A stretch of DNA of 64,000 nt, taken from Archivesica marissinica. Its lineage: Eukaryota > Mollusca > Bivalvia > Venerida > Vesicomyidae. The stretch covers positions 13,621,374 to 13,685,373 of the forward strand of contig CM026402.1 of assembly GCA_014843695.1 (NCBI GenBank), in the 5' to 3' direction. The position numbers and the translations under genes were made by a program. The notes under the pieces are model-generated. The model ran no database searches and had not been told where the DNA came from. It saw nothing but the letters and a program-made list of their open reading frames with translations. Positions 45,820-56,798 of this stretch are shown here, in pieces (the stretch's first letter is position 1; the number at the start of each line of letters is the position of its first letter).

Positions 45820-46060
45820 TTAACCCATTCAACACCAAGTAACTCACATGGACTGGTCCATGATATTCATAAACCAATAAATGAATCAGAAAATCACATT
45901 TGGACAAGTTCATTTATCAAAATGGGTAATTTTGTCTAAAAATAGTCATATCACTGGCAAAAAGTGCAGATCCTGATGAGACGGCTCGTCACGAGCCGGC
46001 TCATCTGGATCTACACTTTTTGTAAGCCTATTTAGATGTCTGTGGTGTTGAAAGGGTTAA
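45820..46060. mobile_element. TTAACCC family A MITE
   Basis: TTAACCCATTCAACACCAAG to GGTGTTGAAAGGGTTAA; central ACGGCTCGTCACGAGCCGGC intact. Confidence 0.87.
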
Positions 46061-46068
46061 GTGCTTAA

Positions 46069-46754
46069 AGCTGCATTATATTGAAAAAATAAAATAAAAA
46101 TGCATCGTTTTGCATATAAATACATTGCTACTACAAATTCTTCCGAAATAATTCGAACACTAACATTGGATCAATAGTGTTTTTGTGATTACAAACTCTC
46201 ACAAGTGAAAGTAGGATAGGATTTTATATAACAGTCAGCCAAGCTCCTGAAGTGAGGGTTGTTTTTCATTGGAGTCTAAGCGCATGATGCGTGATAAATA
46301 TTCAGGCACATATGTGAGATATAGCGGTATATCTGTAACATAAATCGTGTTATTCAGGATGACGCTGCTTTCATTATTGTGTTATGTCAACAAACGTTGC
46401 ATACGACCTTCGTTTATTAGTATTAACTCTTTCAACACCAAGTAACTGACATGGACTGGTCCATGATATTCTTAGACCAATAAATGAATAAGAAAATTAC
46501 ATTCGGACCAGTTCATTTATCAAGATGGGTAATTTTGTCTAAAATTAGTAATACTACTTGCAAAAAGTGCAGATCTTGATGAGACGGCTCGTCACGAGCC
46601 GGCTCATCTGGATCTACTCTTTTTGTAAGCCTATATAGAGGTCTGTGGTGTTGAAAGGGTTAAATACTCAGTTTTTGAGGCAAATATTTGGAAAACGATA
46701 TAATAGGAAATTATATTCTGTAGAAATTTGCGTTTTCACCGATGTAGTGTCGCT
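46069..46754. mobile_element. TTAA-flanked MITE related to that at 16980, with a nested MITE
   Basis: TTAA at 46065-46068 and 46755-46758; ends AGCTGCATTATATTG and CGATGTAGTGTCGCT resemble AGCAGCATTACATCG of the 17-kb copy. A family A MITE lies inside at 46423-46663. Confidence 0.65.
46423..46663. mobile_element. TTAACCC family A MITE nested in another TTAA MITE
   Basis: TTAACTCTTTCAACACCAAG to GGTGTTGAAAGGGTTAA, with the central palindrome intact. Confidence 0.86.
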
Positions 46755-46930
46755 TTAAAACAGGTGAATCAATTGAGTTGAAATTTGGTAGTATCTGACC
46801 TAGTTAAGTTGCCCATTAATTGATAAACTTTCATGCAAAGCTTTATTCGGATAGGAGGGTGGTGGGTAAATATTTGCACATGCAGCCATTATGGCAGCCG
46901 TCTTCGGATGGTGATAATAATTACCTTCTC

Positions 46931-49412
46931 AGGTGTGTGGGAGACTTCTCTGGTGTGTGGGAGACTTCTCTGGTATGTGGGAGACTTCTCAGATGTGTGG
47001 GAAACATTTCAGGTGTGTGGGAGACTTCTCTGGTGTGTTGGAGACTTCTCTGGTGTGTGGGAGACTTCTCTGGTGTGTGGGAGACTTTTCAGGTGTATGG
47101 GAGACTTTTCTGGTGTGTGGGAGACTTCTCTGGTGTGTGGGAGACTTTTCAGGTGTATGGGAGACTTTTCAGGTGTGTGGGAGACTTCTCTGGTGTGTGG
47201 GAGACTTCTCTGGTGTGTGGGAGACTTCTCAGATGTGTGGGAAACTTTTCAGGTGTATGGGAGACTTTTCAGGTGTATGGGAGACTTTTCAGGTGTATGG
47301 GAGACTTTTCAGGTGTGTGGGAGACTTCTCTAGTGTGTGGGAGACTTCTCAGGTGTGTGGGAGACTTTTCAGGTGTGTGGGAGACTTTTCAGGTGTGTGG
47401 GAGACTTCTCTGGTGTGTGGGAGACTTCTCAGATGTGTGGGAAACATTTCAGGTGTGTGGGAGACTTTTCAGGTGTATGGGAGACTTTTCAGGTGTGTGG
47501 GAGACTTCTCTAGTGTGTGGGAGACTTTTCAGGTGTGTGGGAGACTTTTCAGGTGTGTGGGAGACTTCTCAGGTGTGTGGGAGACTTCTCTTGTGTGTGG
47601 GAGACTTCTCTGGTGTGTGGGAGACTTCTCAGGATGTGGGAGACTTCTCTGGTGTGTGGGAGACTTCTCTGGTGTGTGGGAGACTTCTCTGGTGTGTGGG
47701 AGACTTCTCTGGTGTGTGGGAGACTTCTCTGGTGTGTGGGAGACTTCTCTGGTGTGTGGGAGACTTCTCTGGTGTGTGGGAGACTTCTCTGGTGTGTGGG
47801 AGACTTCTCTGGTGTGTGGGAGACTTCTCTGGTATGTGGGAGACTTCTCTGTGTGTGGAGACTTCTCTTGTGTGGGAGACTTCTCTGTGTGTGGGAGACT
47901 TCTCTGTGGGAGACTTCTCTGGTGTGTGGGAGACTTCTCTGGTGTGTGGGAGACTTCTCTGGTGTGTGGGAGACTTCTCTGGTGTGTGGGAGACTTCTCT
48001 GGTGTGTGGGAGACTTCTCTGGTGTGTGGGAGACTTCTCTGGTGTGGGAGACTTCTCTGGTGAGACTTCTCTGGTGTGGAGACTTCTCTGGTGTGTGGGA
48101 GACTTCTCTGGTATGTGGAGACTTCTCTGGTGTGTGGGAGACTTCTCTGGTGTGTGGGAGACTTCTCTGGTGTGTGGGAGACTTCTCTGCCGTGTGTGGG
48201 AGACTTCTCTGGTATGTAGACTTCTCTGGTGTGTGGGAGACTTCTCTGGTGTGTGGGAGACTTCTCTGGTGTGTGGGAGACTTCTCTGGTGTGTGGGAGA
48301 CTTCTCTGGTGTGTGGGAGACTTCTCTGGTGTGTGGGAGACTTCTCTTGTGTGTGGGAGACTTCTCTGGTGTGGGAGACTTCTCTGGTGAGACTTCTCTG
48401 GATGTGGGAGACTTCTCTTGTGTGTGGGAGACTTCTCTTGTGTGTGGGAGACTTCTCAGGTATGTGGGAGACTTCTCTGGTGTGGGAGACTTCTCTGAGA
48501 CTTCTCTGGTGTGTGGGAGACTTCTCTGGTGTGTGGGAGACTTCTCTGGTGTGTGGGAGACTTCTCTGGAGACTTCTCTGGTGGGAGACTTCTCTGGTGT
48601 GTGGGAGACTTCTCTTGTGTGTGTGAGACTTCTCTGTGGGAGACTTCTCTGTGTGGGGAGACTTCTCTGGTGTGGGAGACTTCTCTGGTGTGTGGGAGAC
48701 TTCTCTGGTGTGTGGGAGACTTCTCTGGTGTGTGGGAGACTTCTCTTGTGGGAGACTTCTCTGGTGTGTGGGAGACTTCTCTGGTGTGTGGGAGACTTCT
48801 CTGTGTGTGGGGAGACTTCTCTGGTGTGTGGGAGACTTCTCTGGTGGGAGACTTCTCTGGTGTGGGAGACTTCTCTGGTGTGGGAGACTTCTCTGGTGTG
48901 TGGGAGACTTCTCTGGCATGTGGGAGACTTCTCTGGTGTGTGGGAGACTTCTCTGGTGTGTGGGAGACTTCTCTGGTGTGTGGGAGACTTCTCTGGCATG
49001 TGGGAGACTTCTCTGGTGTGTGGGAGACTTCTCTGGTGTGCGGGAGACTTCTCTGGTGTGTGGGAGACTTCTCTGGTGTGTGGGAGACTTCTCTGGTGTG
49101 TGGGAGACTTCTCTGGTGTGGGAACATGTGGGAGACTTCTCTGGCATGTGGGATACTTCTCTGGTGTGTGGGAGACTTCTCTGGTGTGTGGGAGACTTCT
49201 CTGGTGTGTGGGAGACTTCTCTGGCATGTGGGAGACTTCTCTGGTGTGTGGGAGACTTCTCTGGTGTGTGGGAGACTTCTCTGGTGTGTGGGAGACTTCT
49301 CTGGTGTGTGGGAGACTTCTCTGGTATGTAGGAGACTTCTCAGGTGTGTGGGAGACTTCTCTGGTATGTGGGAGACTTCTCAGGTGTGTGGGAGACTTCT
49401 CTTGTGTGTGGG
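46931..49412. repeat. 2.5-kb minisatellite, 20-bp unit
   Basis: Unit GTGTGTGGGAGACTTCTCTG, about 125 copies. The left third carries variants (CAGGTGTATGGGAGACTTTT, GGGAAACATTTC); the right two-thirds is more uniform but has many small deletions of 2-8 bp. The unit has no stop codon in any of three plus frames, so frames hundreds of codons long appear on both strands without meaning. Confidence 0.97.
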
Positions 49413-49734
49413 AGATATAAATTCACTGAATGTTCTTGCTATGCTGGAGTGCCTGTAAGTGATATAGTCAGAGAAAAACTGTGCAATACTGACTTGAGAT
49501 GAATAATTGTGGTAATTAATGGACACAAAACAGGTGTTTGTGTATCATTAACATGACATTTACTGGCATTACAAGACAACATACTGCCTTTCACCATTGT
49601 TAACTAACCTGTGCTTACTGTATTTTATCTGTCTTTGAACAATGTAGATAGTAGATAGTCAGGTATCTGTGATTGCTTGCTACAACAAAGCTTCTTTCTA
49701 CGATCTGGCCTGCACTACTCCTGCATTATACAAC
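49413..49734. other. No gene seen
   Basis: Unique spacer between two arrays. Confidence 0.4.
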
Positions 49735-50702
49735 GTGCATAGTGCTACCATGCATGCATAGTGCTACCAGATGTGCATAGTGCTACCAGACGTGCATAGT
49801 GCTACCAGAGGTGTATAGTGCTACCAGATGTGCATAGTGCTACCATGCATAGTGCTACCAGACGTGAATAGTGCTACCAGACATGCATAGTGCTACCAGA
49901 TGTGCATAGTGCTACCAGACGTGCATAGTGCTACCAGACATGAATAGTGCTACCAGACATGCATAGTGCTACCAGACGTGCATAGTGCTACCATGCATAG
50001 TGCTACCATGTATGCATAGTGCTACCATGTATGCATAGTGCTACCAGATGTGCATAGTGCTACCAGATGTGCATAGTGCTACCAGATGTGTATAGTGCTA
50101 CCATGCATAGTGCTACCGTGCATAGTGCTACCATGCATAATGCTACCAGACGTGAATAGTGCTACCAGATGTGCATAGTGCTACCAGACGTGCATAGTGC
50201 TACCAGATGTGCATAGTGCTACCAGACGTGCATAGTGCTACCAGACATGCATAGTGCTACCAGACATGCATAGTGCTACCAGACATGCATATTGCTACCA
50301 TACATGCATAGTGCTACCAGACATGCATAGTGCTACCAGACGTGCATAGTGCTACCAGATGTGCATAGTGCTACCAGACATTCATAGTGCTACCAGACGT
50401 GCATAGTGCTACCAGATGTGCATAGTGCTACTAGATGTGCATAGTGCTACCAGACGTGCATAGTGCTACCAGATGTGCATAGTGCTACCAGATGTGCATA
50501 GTGCTACCAGATGTGCATAGTGCTACCAGACGTGCATAGTGCTACCATGCATAGTGATACCAGACGTGCATAGTGCTACCAGATGTGCATAGTGCAGACG
50601 TGCATATTGCGACCAGAGGTGCATAGTGCTACCAGACGTGCATAGTGCTACCAGACATGCGTAGTGCTACCAGATGTGCATAGTGCTACCAGACGTGCAT
50701 AG
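49735..50702. repeat. 19-bp minisatellite running into a SINE1
   Basis: About 50 units of CATAGTGCTACCAGACGTG with TG/CG and short (CATGCATAGTG) variants. The last unit GTGCTACC continues directly into GGTTGCCCATATGAGC of SINE1, whose intact copies have CGCTACCGG at that place. Confidence 0.95.
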
Positions 50703-51200
50703 TGCTACCGGTTGCCCATATGAGCGATGCCTCCTGAAGAGATTAGTCATTTTAGATTTTTGGAGGATAGTGCAATGATACAGACAGAGACTCATTCCAG
50801 AGTCTCCTCTGGTTCTTTTACATGCACGGTGTAAAGCACCGACACGAGACCTCGGTTTAACGTCCCATCTGAAAGACTGTTAATTTTATTAGTGTCAGAC
50901 GGGGGATCGACCCTGCGATCCCTGGATTACCAGTCCATATTCCAGATTCTCCTCTTGGTTCTTTTACGTGCACGGTGTACAGCACCGACACGAGACCTCT
51001 GTTTAAAGTCCCATCTGAATGGTCAGACGAGGGATCAAACCTGAGATCCCTATTACAGAGTCTCGTCTTGGTTCTTTTACGTGCACGGTGTACAGCACCG
51101 ACACGAGACCTCTGTATAAAGTCCCATCTGAATGGTCAGACGGGGGATCAAACCTGCGATACCTGGATTACCAGTTCAACATTATGACCACTGGACTACA
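50703..51200 (-). mobile_element. SINE family 1 copy with internally triplicated middle
   Basis: The 3' module and body are normal, but the stretch from GGTTCTTTTACGTGCACGGT through CACGAGACCTC and GGTCAGACG(G/A)GGGATC occurs three times (starting near 50811, 50958 and 51073) before the tRNA-like end GACCACTGGACTAC. Confidence 0.85.
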
Positions 51201-51220
51201 TTTTTAGTAACCGACTTGGC

Positions 51221-51534
51221 TAATTTATCAGTCCTTTTAGTTGGAATCCTTTGTTTTTACTGTTGTTCACTAACCAGATGTGGTAGTATCATGCGATTTT
51301 ATCAAAATCATGTTAATTGATATCAAATCTTTATAATAGATAAGTATTCATTGTGTATACTGTAGGACATCTGTCGAGATTTAATAATTATAAGATGATA
51401 AAGTGGATGAAACTTGATAGCATGTTGTGCAAAGGAAACAACAATAAAAACAGAGGAAATCACTTAAGAGGAGCTATTTACTTTTAACAAGTATTCAAGG
51501 GCAGTAACTGACCTATCTCTCTCATTAACCCTTT
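51221..51534. repeat. Dispersed repeat of about 310 bp, copy 1
   Basis: Parallels 61425-61735: CCTTTTAGTTGGAATCCTTT, CTAACCAGATGT, ATCTGTCGAGATTTAATAAT, AATAAAAACAGAGGAAA, GGGCAGTAACTGAC. No inverted termini or coding capacity. Confidence 0.8.
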
Positions 51535-52647
51535 CCTTCATAGAAGCACCTCTTGACGCCATTACCAATACGACATACATGTACAATGTAGTAGCCAAAC
51601 CAATGTTCATAATAAATGTCAGAATCTCATGTAGTCCCAGTAATATCTATGGAGGTGGGATAGATATGGCGACTACTTGTCCACTGCATGATGGCTGTCT
51701 GTATGGAGATATAATAGTATATTAACCTAAATCTCTATGTAGTCCCAGTAATATCTATGTAGGTGGGATAGATATGGCGACTACTTGTCCACTGCATGAT
51801 AGCTATATATGGCTGTCTGTATGGAGATATAATAGTATATTAACCTAAATCTCATGTAGTCCCAGTAATATCTATGCAGGTGGGATAGATATGGCGACTA
51901 CATGTCCACTGCATGATGGCTGTCGTTTGTATGGAGATATAATAGGATATTAACCTAAATCTCTATGTAGTCCCAGTAATATCTATGTAGGTGGGATAGA
52001 TATGGCGACTACATGTCCACTGCATGATGGCTGTCGTTTGTATGGAGATATAATAGTATATTAACCTAAATCTCTATGTAGTCCCAGTAATATCTATGTA
52101 GGTGGGATAGATATGGCGACTACTTGTCCACTGCATGATGGCTGTCGTTTGTATGGAGATATAATAGGATATTAACCTAAATCTCTATGTAGTCCCAGTA
52201 ATATCTATGTAGGTGGGATAGATATGGCGACTACTTGTCCACTGCATGATGGCTGTCGTTTGTATGGAGATATAATAGGATATTAACCTAAATCTCTATG
52301 TAGTCCCAGTAATATCTATGTAGGTGGGATAGATATGGCGACTACTTGTCCACTGCATGATGGCTGTCGTTTGTATGGAGATATAATAGGATATTAACCT
52401 AAATCTCTATGTAGTCCCAGTAATATCTATGTAGGTGGGATAGATATGGCGACTACTTGTCCACTGCATGATGGCTGTCGTTTGTATGGAGATATAATAG
52501 GATATTAACCTAAATCTCTATGTAGTCCCAGTAATATCTATGTAGGTGGGATAGATATGGCGACTACTTGTCCACTGCATGATGGTTGTCGTTTGTATGG
52601 AGATATAATAGTATATTAACCTAAATCTCTATAAAGGAAAGGGTTAA
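51535..52647. mobile_element. TTAACCC-type MITE containing a 111-bp minisatellite
   Basis: Starts TTAACCCTTTCCTTCATAGA and ends TATAAAGGAAAGGGTTAA, with flanking TTAA. Nearly the whole interior is a tandem array (51633-52632). A fragment of the same left end occurs at 42790. Confidence 0.75.
51633..52632. repeat. 111-bp minisatellite, nine units
   Basis: AGTCCCAGTAATATCTATG starts units at about 51633, 51741, 51858, 51969, 52080, 52191, 52302, 52413 and 52524. The later units keep exact 111-bp spacing and are almost identical, so expansion there is recent. Confidence 0.93.
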
Positions 52648-52895
52648 ATACATGTATGTATGCAAGGCTGGATATTACAGGAAAATATCTATCGTTAAGA
52701 AATAACTTTGCTTGGAACTCTAAACAACTGTTTTCAGAAATAAGTCACCTATTATTTAGGTATGCCATTGTTTCTGTTGGACATTATTTGGTAATGTTTT
52801 TAAAGCAGGACAACATATAACCAATCAGCCTGTCACAAAACACTGATCACGTGGTAATGTTTTTAGAGCAGGACAACATATGACCAATCAGCCTG

Positions 52896-53165
52896 TCATG
52901 GTAACACGCTGGACTGGTAATCCAGGGATTGCAGGTTCGATCCCCCGTCTGACCCTAATAAGATTAACAGTCTTTCAGATGGGACGTTAAACCGAGGTCT
53001 CGTGTCGGTGTTTTACGCCGTGCACGTAAAAGAACCAGAGGAGATTCTGGAATGGGTCTCTGTCTGTATCATGTACTACCCTCCAAAATCTAAAATAACT
53101 AATCTCTTCAGGAGGCGTCGCTCATATGGGCAACCGGTAGCGACGATAAATAAACGTAAAAACAC
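52896..53165 (+). mobile_element. SINE family 1 copy, best tRNA-like head
   Basis: Head GGTAACACGCTGGACTGGTA then ATCCAGGGATTGCAGGTTCG with box B GGTTCGATCC. The CTGGA/TCCAG stem encloses loop CTGGTAA, suggesting a tRNA-Thr(GGT)-type origin. It ends ATAAATAAACGTAAAAACAC. It interrupts the second copy of a roughly 65-bp duplication (CAGGACAACATAT, ACCAATCAGCCTGTCA). Confidence 0.9.
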
Positions 53166-53382
53166 ACACACACAAAACACTGATCACATTGTATATGCAG
53201 CCAATGGTAAAGGTCACACTGCAAAATGAAAGGCCAGATGCCTACTCCATATTTGCTTCTGGGATTTGGAAATAAGTCTGCAATAATGTTCACTTTAGGG
53301 TGATGATGTGCAGAGATGCATAACACAATACTCATGTGCTTTAACCTATAACATTTGAACGTAGTTAGTCCAATATTTAGTT

Positions 53383-53615
53383 TATACAAATTTATTTTAG
53401 CTTGATTGCGAAACAAGTTCTTACAACTTATATTGATCACTCTCGAGACCTCATTCCTGATGGAATCCATTGCCACGAGGAAGAGAGAAGAGACAACGTA
53501 GAATTTAAATGCACAATCGGCACAAGGGCACAATCGTAACGGCTCCAGCGGGGCTCGAGCTCCAGGCCTTTCGCATATGAAGCGAACGCGTTACCATTGC
53601 GCTATCATGACTTCC
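53383..53615 (-). mobile_element. SINE family 3 copy
   Basis: ACAAATTTATTTTAGCTTGA, CACTCTCGAGACCTCATTCC, GCTCCAGCGGGGCTCGAGCT and CGCTATCATGACTTCCA. Confidence 0.88.
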
Positions 53616-54198
53616 AATATTTCAAATAGGGGTGTGTGTAGGGTGTTGGGTGGCGATTGTTTGGGATGATTGTGGTTCAGTGTTTTTTTATATTATTTTA
53701 TATTGTTGCTTTTTTTCATTATTGTATACTTTAAACAGTGTCTTACTAAATTTAAATTACCATCTACATGTACAATATACAATGTAGCTTTATTTTTATC
53801 CAAAACTAATGTATGATGTGAGATTTCAAACAGCAGTATTTCTTTTCACTTTAGAGCTGTAGATGCTCGCCACAAACGTTAGGAAGACATTAAAGGAGTG
53901 GCATTTACCGTAATCAACTATATATAGGTCGCACAGGCGTATAACACGCACTTAAAAAAAAGAGAGAAATTCCACGCAAAAAAGCTTATGTGCTGTGCTG
54001 TATAAAATGCACATGATCTTAGAGTGCGGAAAATGACCAAATCTCGTGAATACATAAACACTGTCATTCATGATAGTGTATGACCACTAAATCGTTAATA
54101 TGCCATATACTCTGTATAGATATGCTGCTCTGTGTAACTATGTGATTCGGCGTAGACTGCTAACTTCTAATGTGCTGTGTATGATCATCGACTGTGGT
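53616..54198. other. No gene seen
   Basis: Unique AT-rich sequence; ATATATAGGTCGCACAGGCG near 53920 may be a decayed MITE end. Confidence 0.4.
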
Positions 54199-54760
54199 GT
54201 TTTACGTTTATTTATCGTCGCTACTGGTTGCCCATATGAGCAACGCCTCCTGAAGAATTTAGTCATTTTAGATTTTTGGTGGATAGTGCAATGAGAGAGA
54301 CCGCCTCCGTGGTTGAGTGGTTAATGTCGCTGACTTGTATACCACTGTAACCTATCATCACTGATGGTCACGGGTTCGAGCCCTGCTCAGGCCGTGTCTG
54401 ATTTATATGAAAATGTTGGCAGTTTCTTACGAAGGTTGGTGCACCCAAGTACTGGTTAACCGCTGGAGCCTGCCCAGGAAAGGTGTTGTTAGGTAAACTG
54501 CCCGCCGGCGATATAGCCCAAAATGTTGCTGATGCAGTCGTAAAACCCGAAATATATAAAAAAATATAACAGAGAGAGACCCATTCCAGAGTCTCCTCTG
54601 GTTCTTTTACGTGCACAGTGTAAAGCACCGACACAAGCCCTCGGTTTAACATCCCATCTGAAAGACTGTTAATTTTATTAGGGTCAGACAGTGGATCGAA
54701 CCTGCGATCCCTGGATTACCAGTCCAGCATGTTACCACTGGACTACAGATCCGTCTGTAT
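54199..54760 (-). mobile_element. SINE family 1 copy split by a SINE2
   Basis: Left part GTTTTACGTTTATTTATCGT to GTGCAATGAGAGAGAC; right part AGAGAGACCCATTCCAGAGT to GGATTACCAGTCCAGCATG. The AGAGAGAC octamer is present on both sides of the insert. Confidence 0.9.
54303..54568 (+). mobile_element. SINE family 2 copy (tail a) inside SINE1
   Basis: CGCCTCCGTGGTTGAGTGG, ACGGGTTCGAGCCCTGCTCA, body, then GCGATATAGCCCAAAATGTT and AAATATATAAAAAAATATAAC. Flanked by AGAGAGAC duplications. Confidence 0.9.
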
Positions 54761-55081
54761 GATCATCGAAAGTTGATGATGATTGAACTTATTTACCCTC
54801 GGCTCCGGCGAACCATATGGGCAATCATCGAATCTGCTTATGACTTACAATCAGTATAATACGTGTTTGTCATGATGTGTCAGTAAGTGAGTACCGGTAC
54901 ATCTCGATAAGTTCTAGTAGGCTATTAAAAGTGACATAGTTCATCATGTCAACAACGCCTTGTCAAACTTGTCAATCTCAACACATTATGAAGGGTTTCT
55001 CATAATTAGCGCACATACCAAACAGCAGTGGGTAATTGGTTGTTTGCAAAGCTTTCTAAAGTTATTTATTGTGAACCATCA
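54761..55081. other. No gene seen
   Basis: Short unique spacer; CCATATGGGCAATCATCG near 54810 is a scrap of a SINE tail. Confidence 0.35.
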
Positions 55082-55324
55082 TTAACCCATTCAATACCAA
55101 GTAACTCACATGGACTGGTCCATGATATTCTTAGACCAATAAATTAATAACATAATTACATTTGGATCAGTTCATTTATCAAAATGGGTAATTTTTTTTC
55201 TAAAAATAGTTATATTACTTGAAAAAGTGCAGATCCTGATGAGACGGATCGTCACGAGCCGGCTCATCTGGATCTACATTTTTTTGTCAGCCAATTTAGA
55301 GGTCTGTGGTGTTGAAAGGGTTAA
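55082..55324. mobile_element. TTAACCC family A MITE
   Basis: TTAACCCATTCAATACCAAG to GGTGTTGAAAGGGTTAA; central ACGGATCGTCACGAGCCGGC slightly mutated. Confidence 0.86.
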
Positions 55325-55694
55325 TTGTCTTTCAATAAAAGAATGTTTTTAATGATTTTTATTTTGATATAATCTATTTTCTATCTAGATTTTCTAATTT
55401 TTTTATCTTAAATTCTTAAATTAAATAACATTTTTAACTTTGAACAATTTTCTACACACGCTGTCTGGGAACAAGTATGGCACGTACAGGACTTAAGAGA
55501 TGAATAGTATGAAACATTTATTTCCCTTTGTTGTAATACGCCATTTGTCATTTCTAAGTCTTTATGTTTTGAAATTTTGTTCTAAACTGGAGTATAAGAT
55601 GCAGCAGACTTGGATGCTATTTTTGATGAAAAAACCTGCGTCTTATATATATAGACGATTACGTTAATATATTCTGTTACTTGTCTTCGGATAC
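55325..55694. other. No gene seen
   Basis: AT-rich; 55570-55680 has GTATAAGATGCAGCAGAC and CTGCGTCTTATATATATAGA as inverted arms, possibly a small MITE. Confidence 0.4.
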
Positions 55695-56250
55695 TTAACC
55701 CTTTAAATGCTAATCACAACAAAAGTTGCGTTTGCAAACAGCATAAAACCAGATCAGATAGCACAGTATGTCAGGGTTCATTCTAGGTCAGAATTTTTGG
55801 GAGAAGTGAGAAAGCGCATGATCGCTTCCTTAAATGGTGTTCTTTAATATACTTCTGCAAAATAGGGTTAAAATGCACAGTACAACCATTAAATACAACA
55901 TTTGAATAGAAGGAGTGCTTTATAATGGGCCAGTGTATCTTACTAGACAAATTTTGTTTGAATATCGTAAAAACCAAAAAATATTTGTTTTAAATTAATT
56001 TTTATTAGGGAGAAGTGGGGCCCCAGAGGGCGAAATCAGGGTCCCTAGGGCGACATTTTCGCCCACATCGCCCTCTAGAATGATCCCTGCAGTATGTGCC
56101 GTCTAATCAGGCTCTATGCTATTTGCTATATCTGATAAGGCTATATCTGATAGTGGAACTAAAACACTGCTGAATAGCAAACAACCTAGATCCTGATCAG
56201 ACGTGGCGCTATGCCGAGGCTGATCTGGATCTATGTTGTATGCACATTTC
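55695..56250. mobile_element. TTAACCC family B MITE interrupted by a hAT-type MITE
   Basis: TTAACCCTTTAAATGCTAAT, GTTTGCAAACAGCATAA; after the insertion it resumes CAGTATGTGCCGTCTAATCA through GGCTGATCTGGATCTATGTT. Confidence 0.7.
55772..56089. mobile_element. hAT-type MITE, 318 bp, 8-bp target duplication
   Basis: Octamer CAGTATGT at 55764-55771 and 56090-56097. Ends CAGGGTTCATTCTAG and CTAGAATGATCCCTG are inverted with one mismatch. Eight-bp duplications with CAGGG ends are hallmarks of hAT elements. Related pieces occur at 13610 and 14916. Confidence 0.88.
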
Positions 56251-56479
56251 TTCCAATTTATTCGACATTTTAGCAGTTTAGATTTTTCACAGGAAGGAGA
56301 TTCTTTATAATCAGCTGGAATGCTTGTTCAGAGGAGCAACCAGTGCCGCTGATAAATAATCACTTTATATAAAGAAATTTTAATGGAAACATCGTGTGAA
56401 ATTTATATTGTTCTGCAGAGTAATTATTTCTTATTACATGCTAACTAGTTATCATGTTGTATTTTCTATGTTTTTTCAG

Positions 56480-56574
56480 GTCTTGTGAAATTGGGAGTAC
56501 ATTGCGTAACTGGTAAACGAGTAGCCATCAAAATAGTAAATCGTGAAAAACTCAGTGAATCAGTATTAATGAAG
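56480..56574 (+). CDS. BRSK: BRSK/SAD kinase exon: glycine-loop end and catalytic Lys
   Basis: Exon of 95 nt (2 + 31 codons) between acceptor TTTTTTCAG and donor GTAAGT. It encodes [20 protein letters not shown] and [11 protein letters not shown], matching kinase subdomains I-II of brain-specific Ser/Thr kinases BRSK1/2 (SAD-A/B), with the ATP-binding Lys in VAIKIV. These AMPK-related kinases control neuronal polarity and presynaptic vesicle clustering, and are activated by LKB1. The first two bases complete a Gly codon of the glycine loop from an upstream exon not found in the window. It joins in phase 0 to the exon at 62206. No disruption is seen. Confidence 0.93.
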
Positions 56575-56798
56575 GTAAGTTATCCCTGTTATATACCTGT
56601 GCTACTTTGATTTATTTACAAAGAAGATTTATTTCAATGAAAGAGAATTTTGAAAGTGTTGCCATGGAAACGGAATTTCAATTCTGCTATGTAGTGCTAA
56701 TTTCTCACTGATAAGAATTACTGAGTTAGAAACGTGTCATGGATTAGAGCATATGCTACTATACTACAAGAGCTACAGGTCCCTTCAGAGTACCATCG

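Noticed and set aside
46820..49420. 866-codon VWETSLVCGRLL repeat frame and the opposite PEKSPTHQRSL frames
   Set aside because: All three plus frames and two minus frames are equally open because the 20-bp unit has no stops. Indels change frame freely, which is not seen in a selected gene.
52896..52960. Possible functional tRNA-Thr gene
   Set aside because: Only the anticodon arm and box B are preserved; acceptor stem pairing is missing and the sequence continues into SINE1 body.
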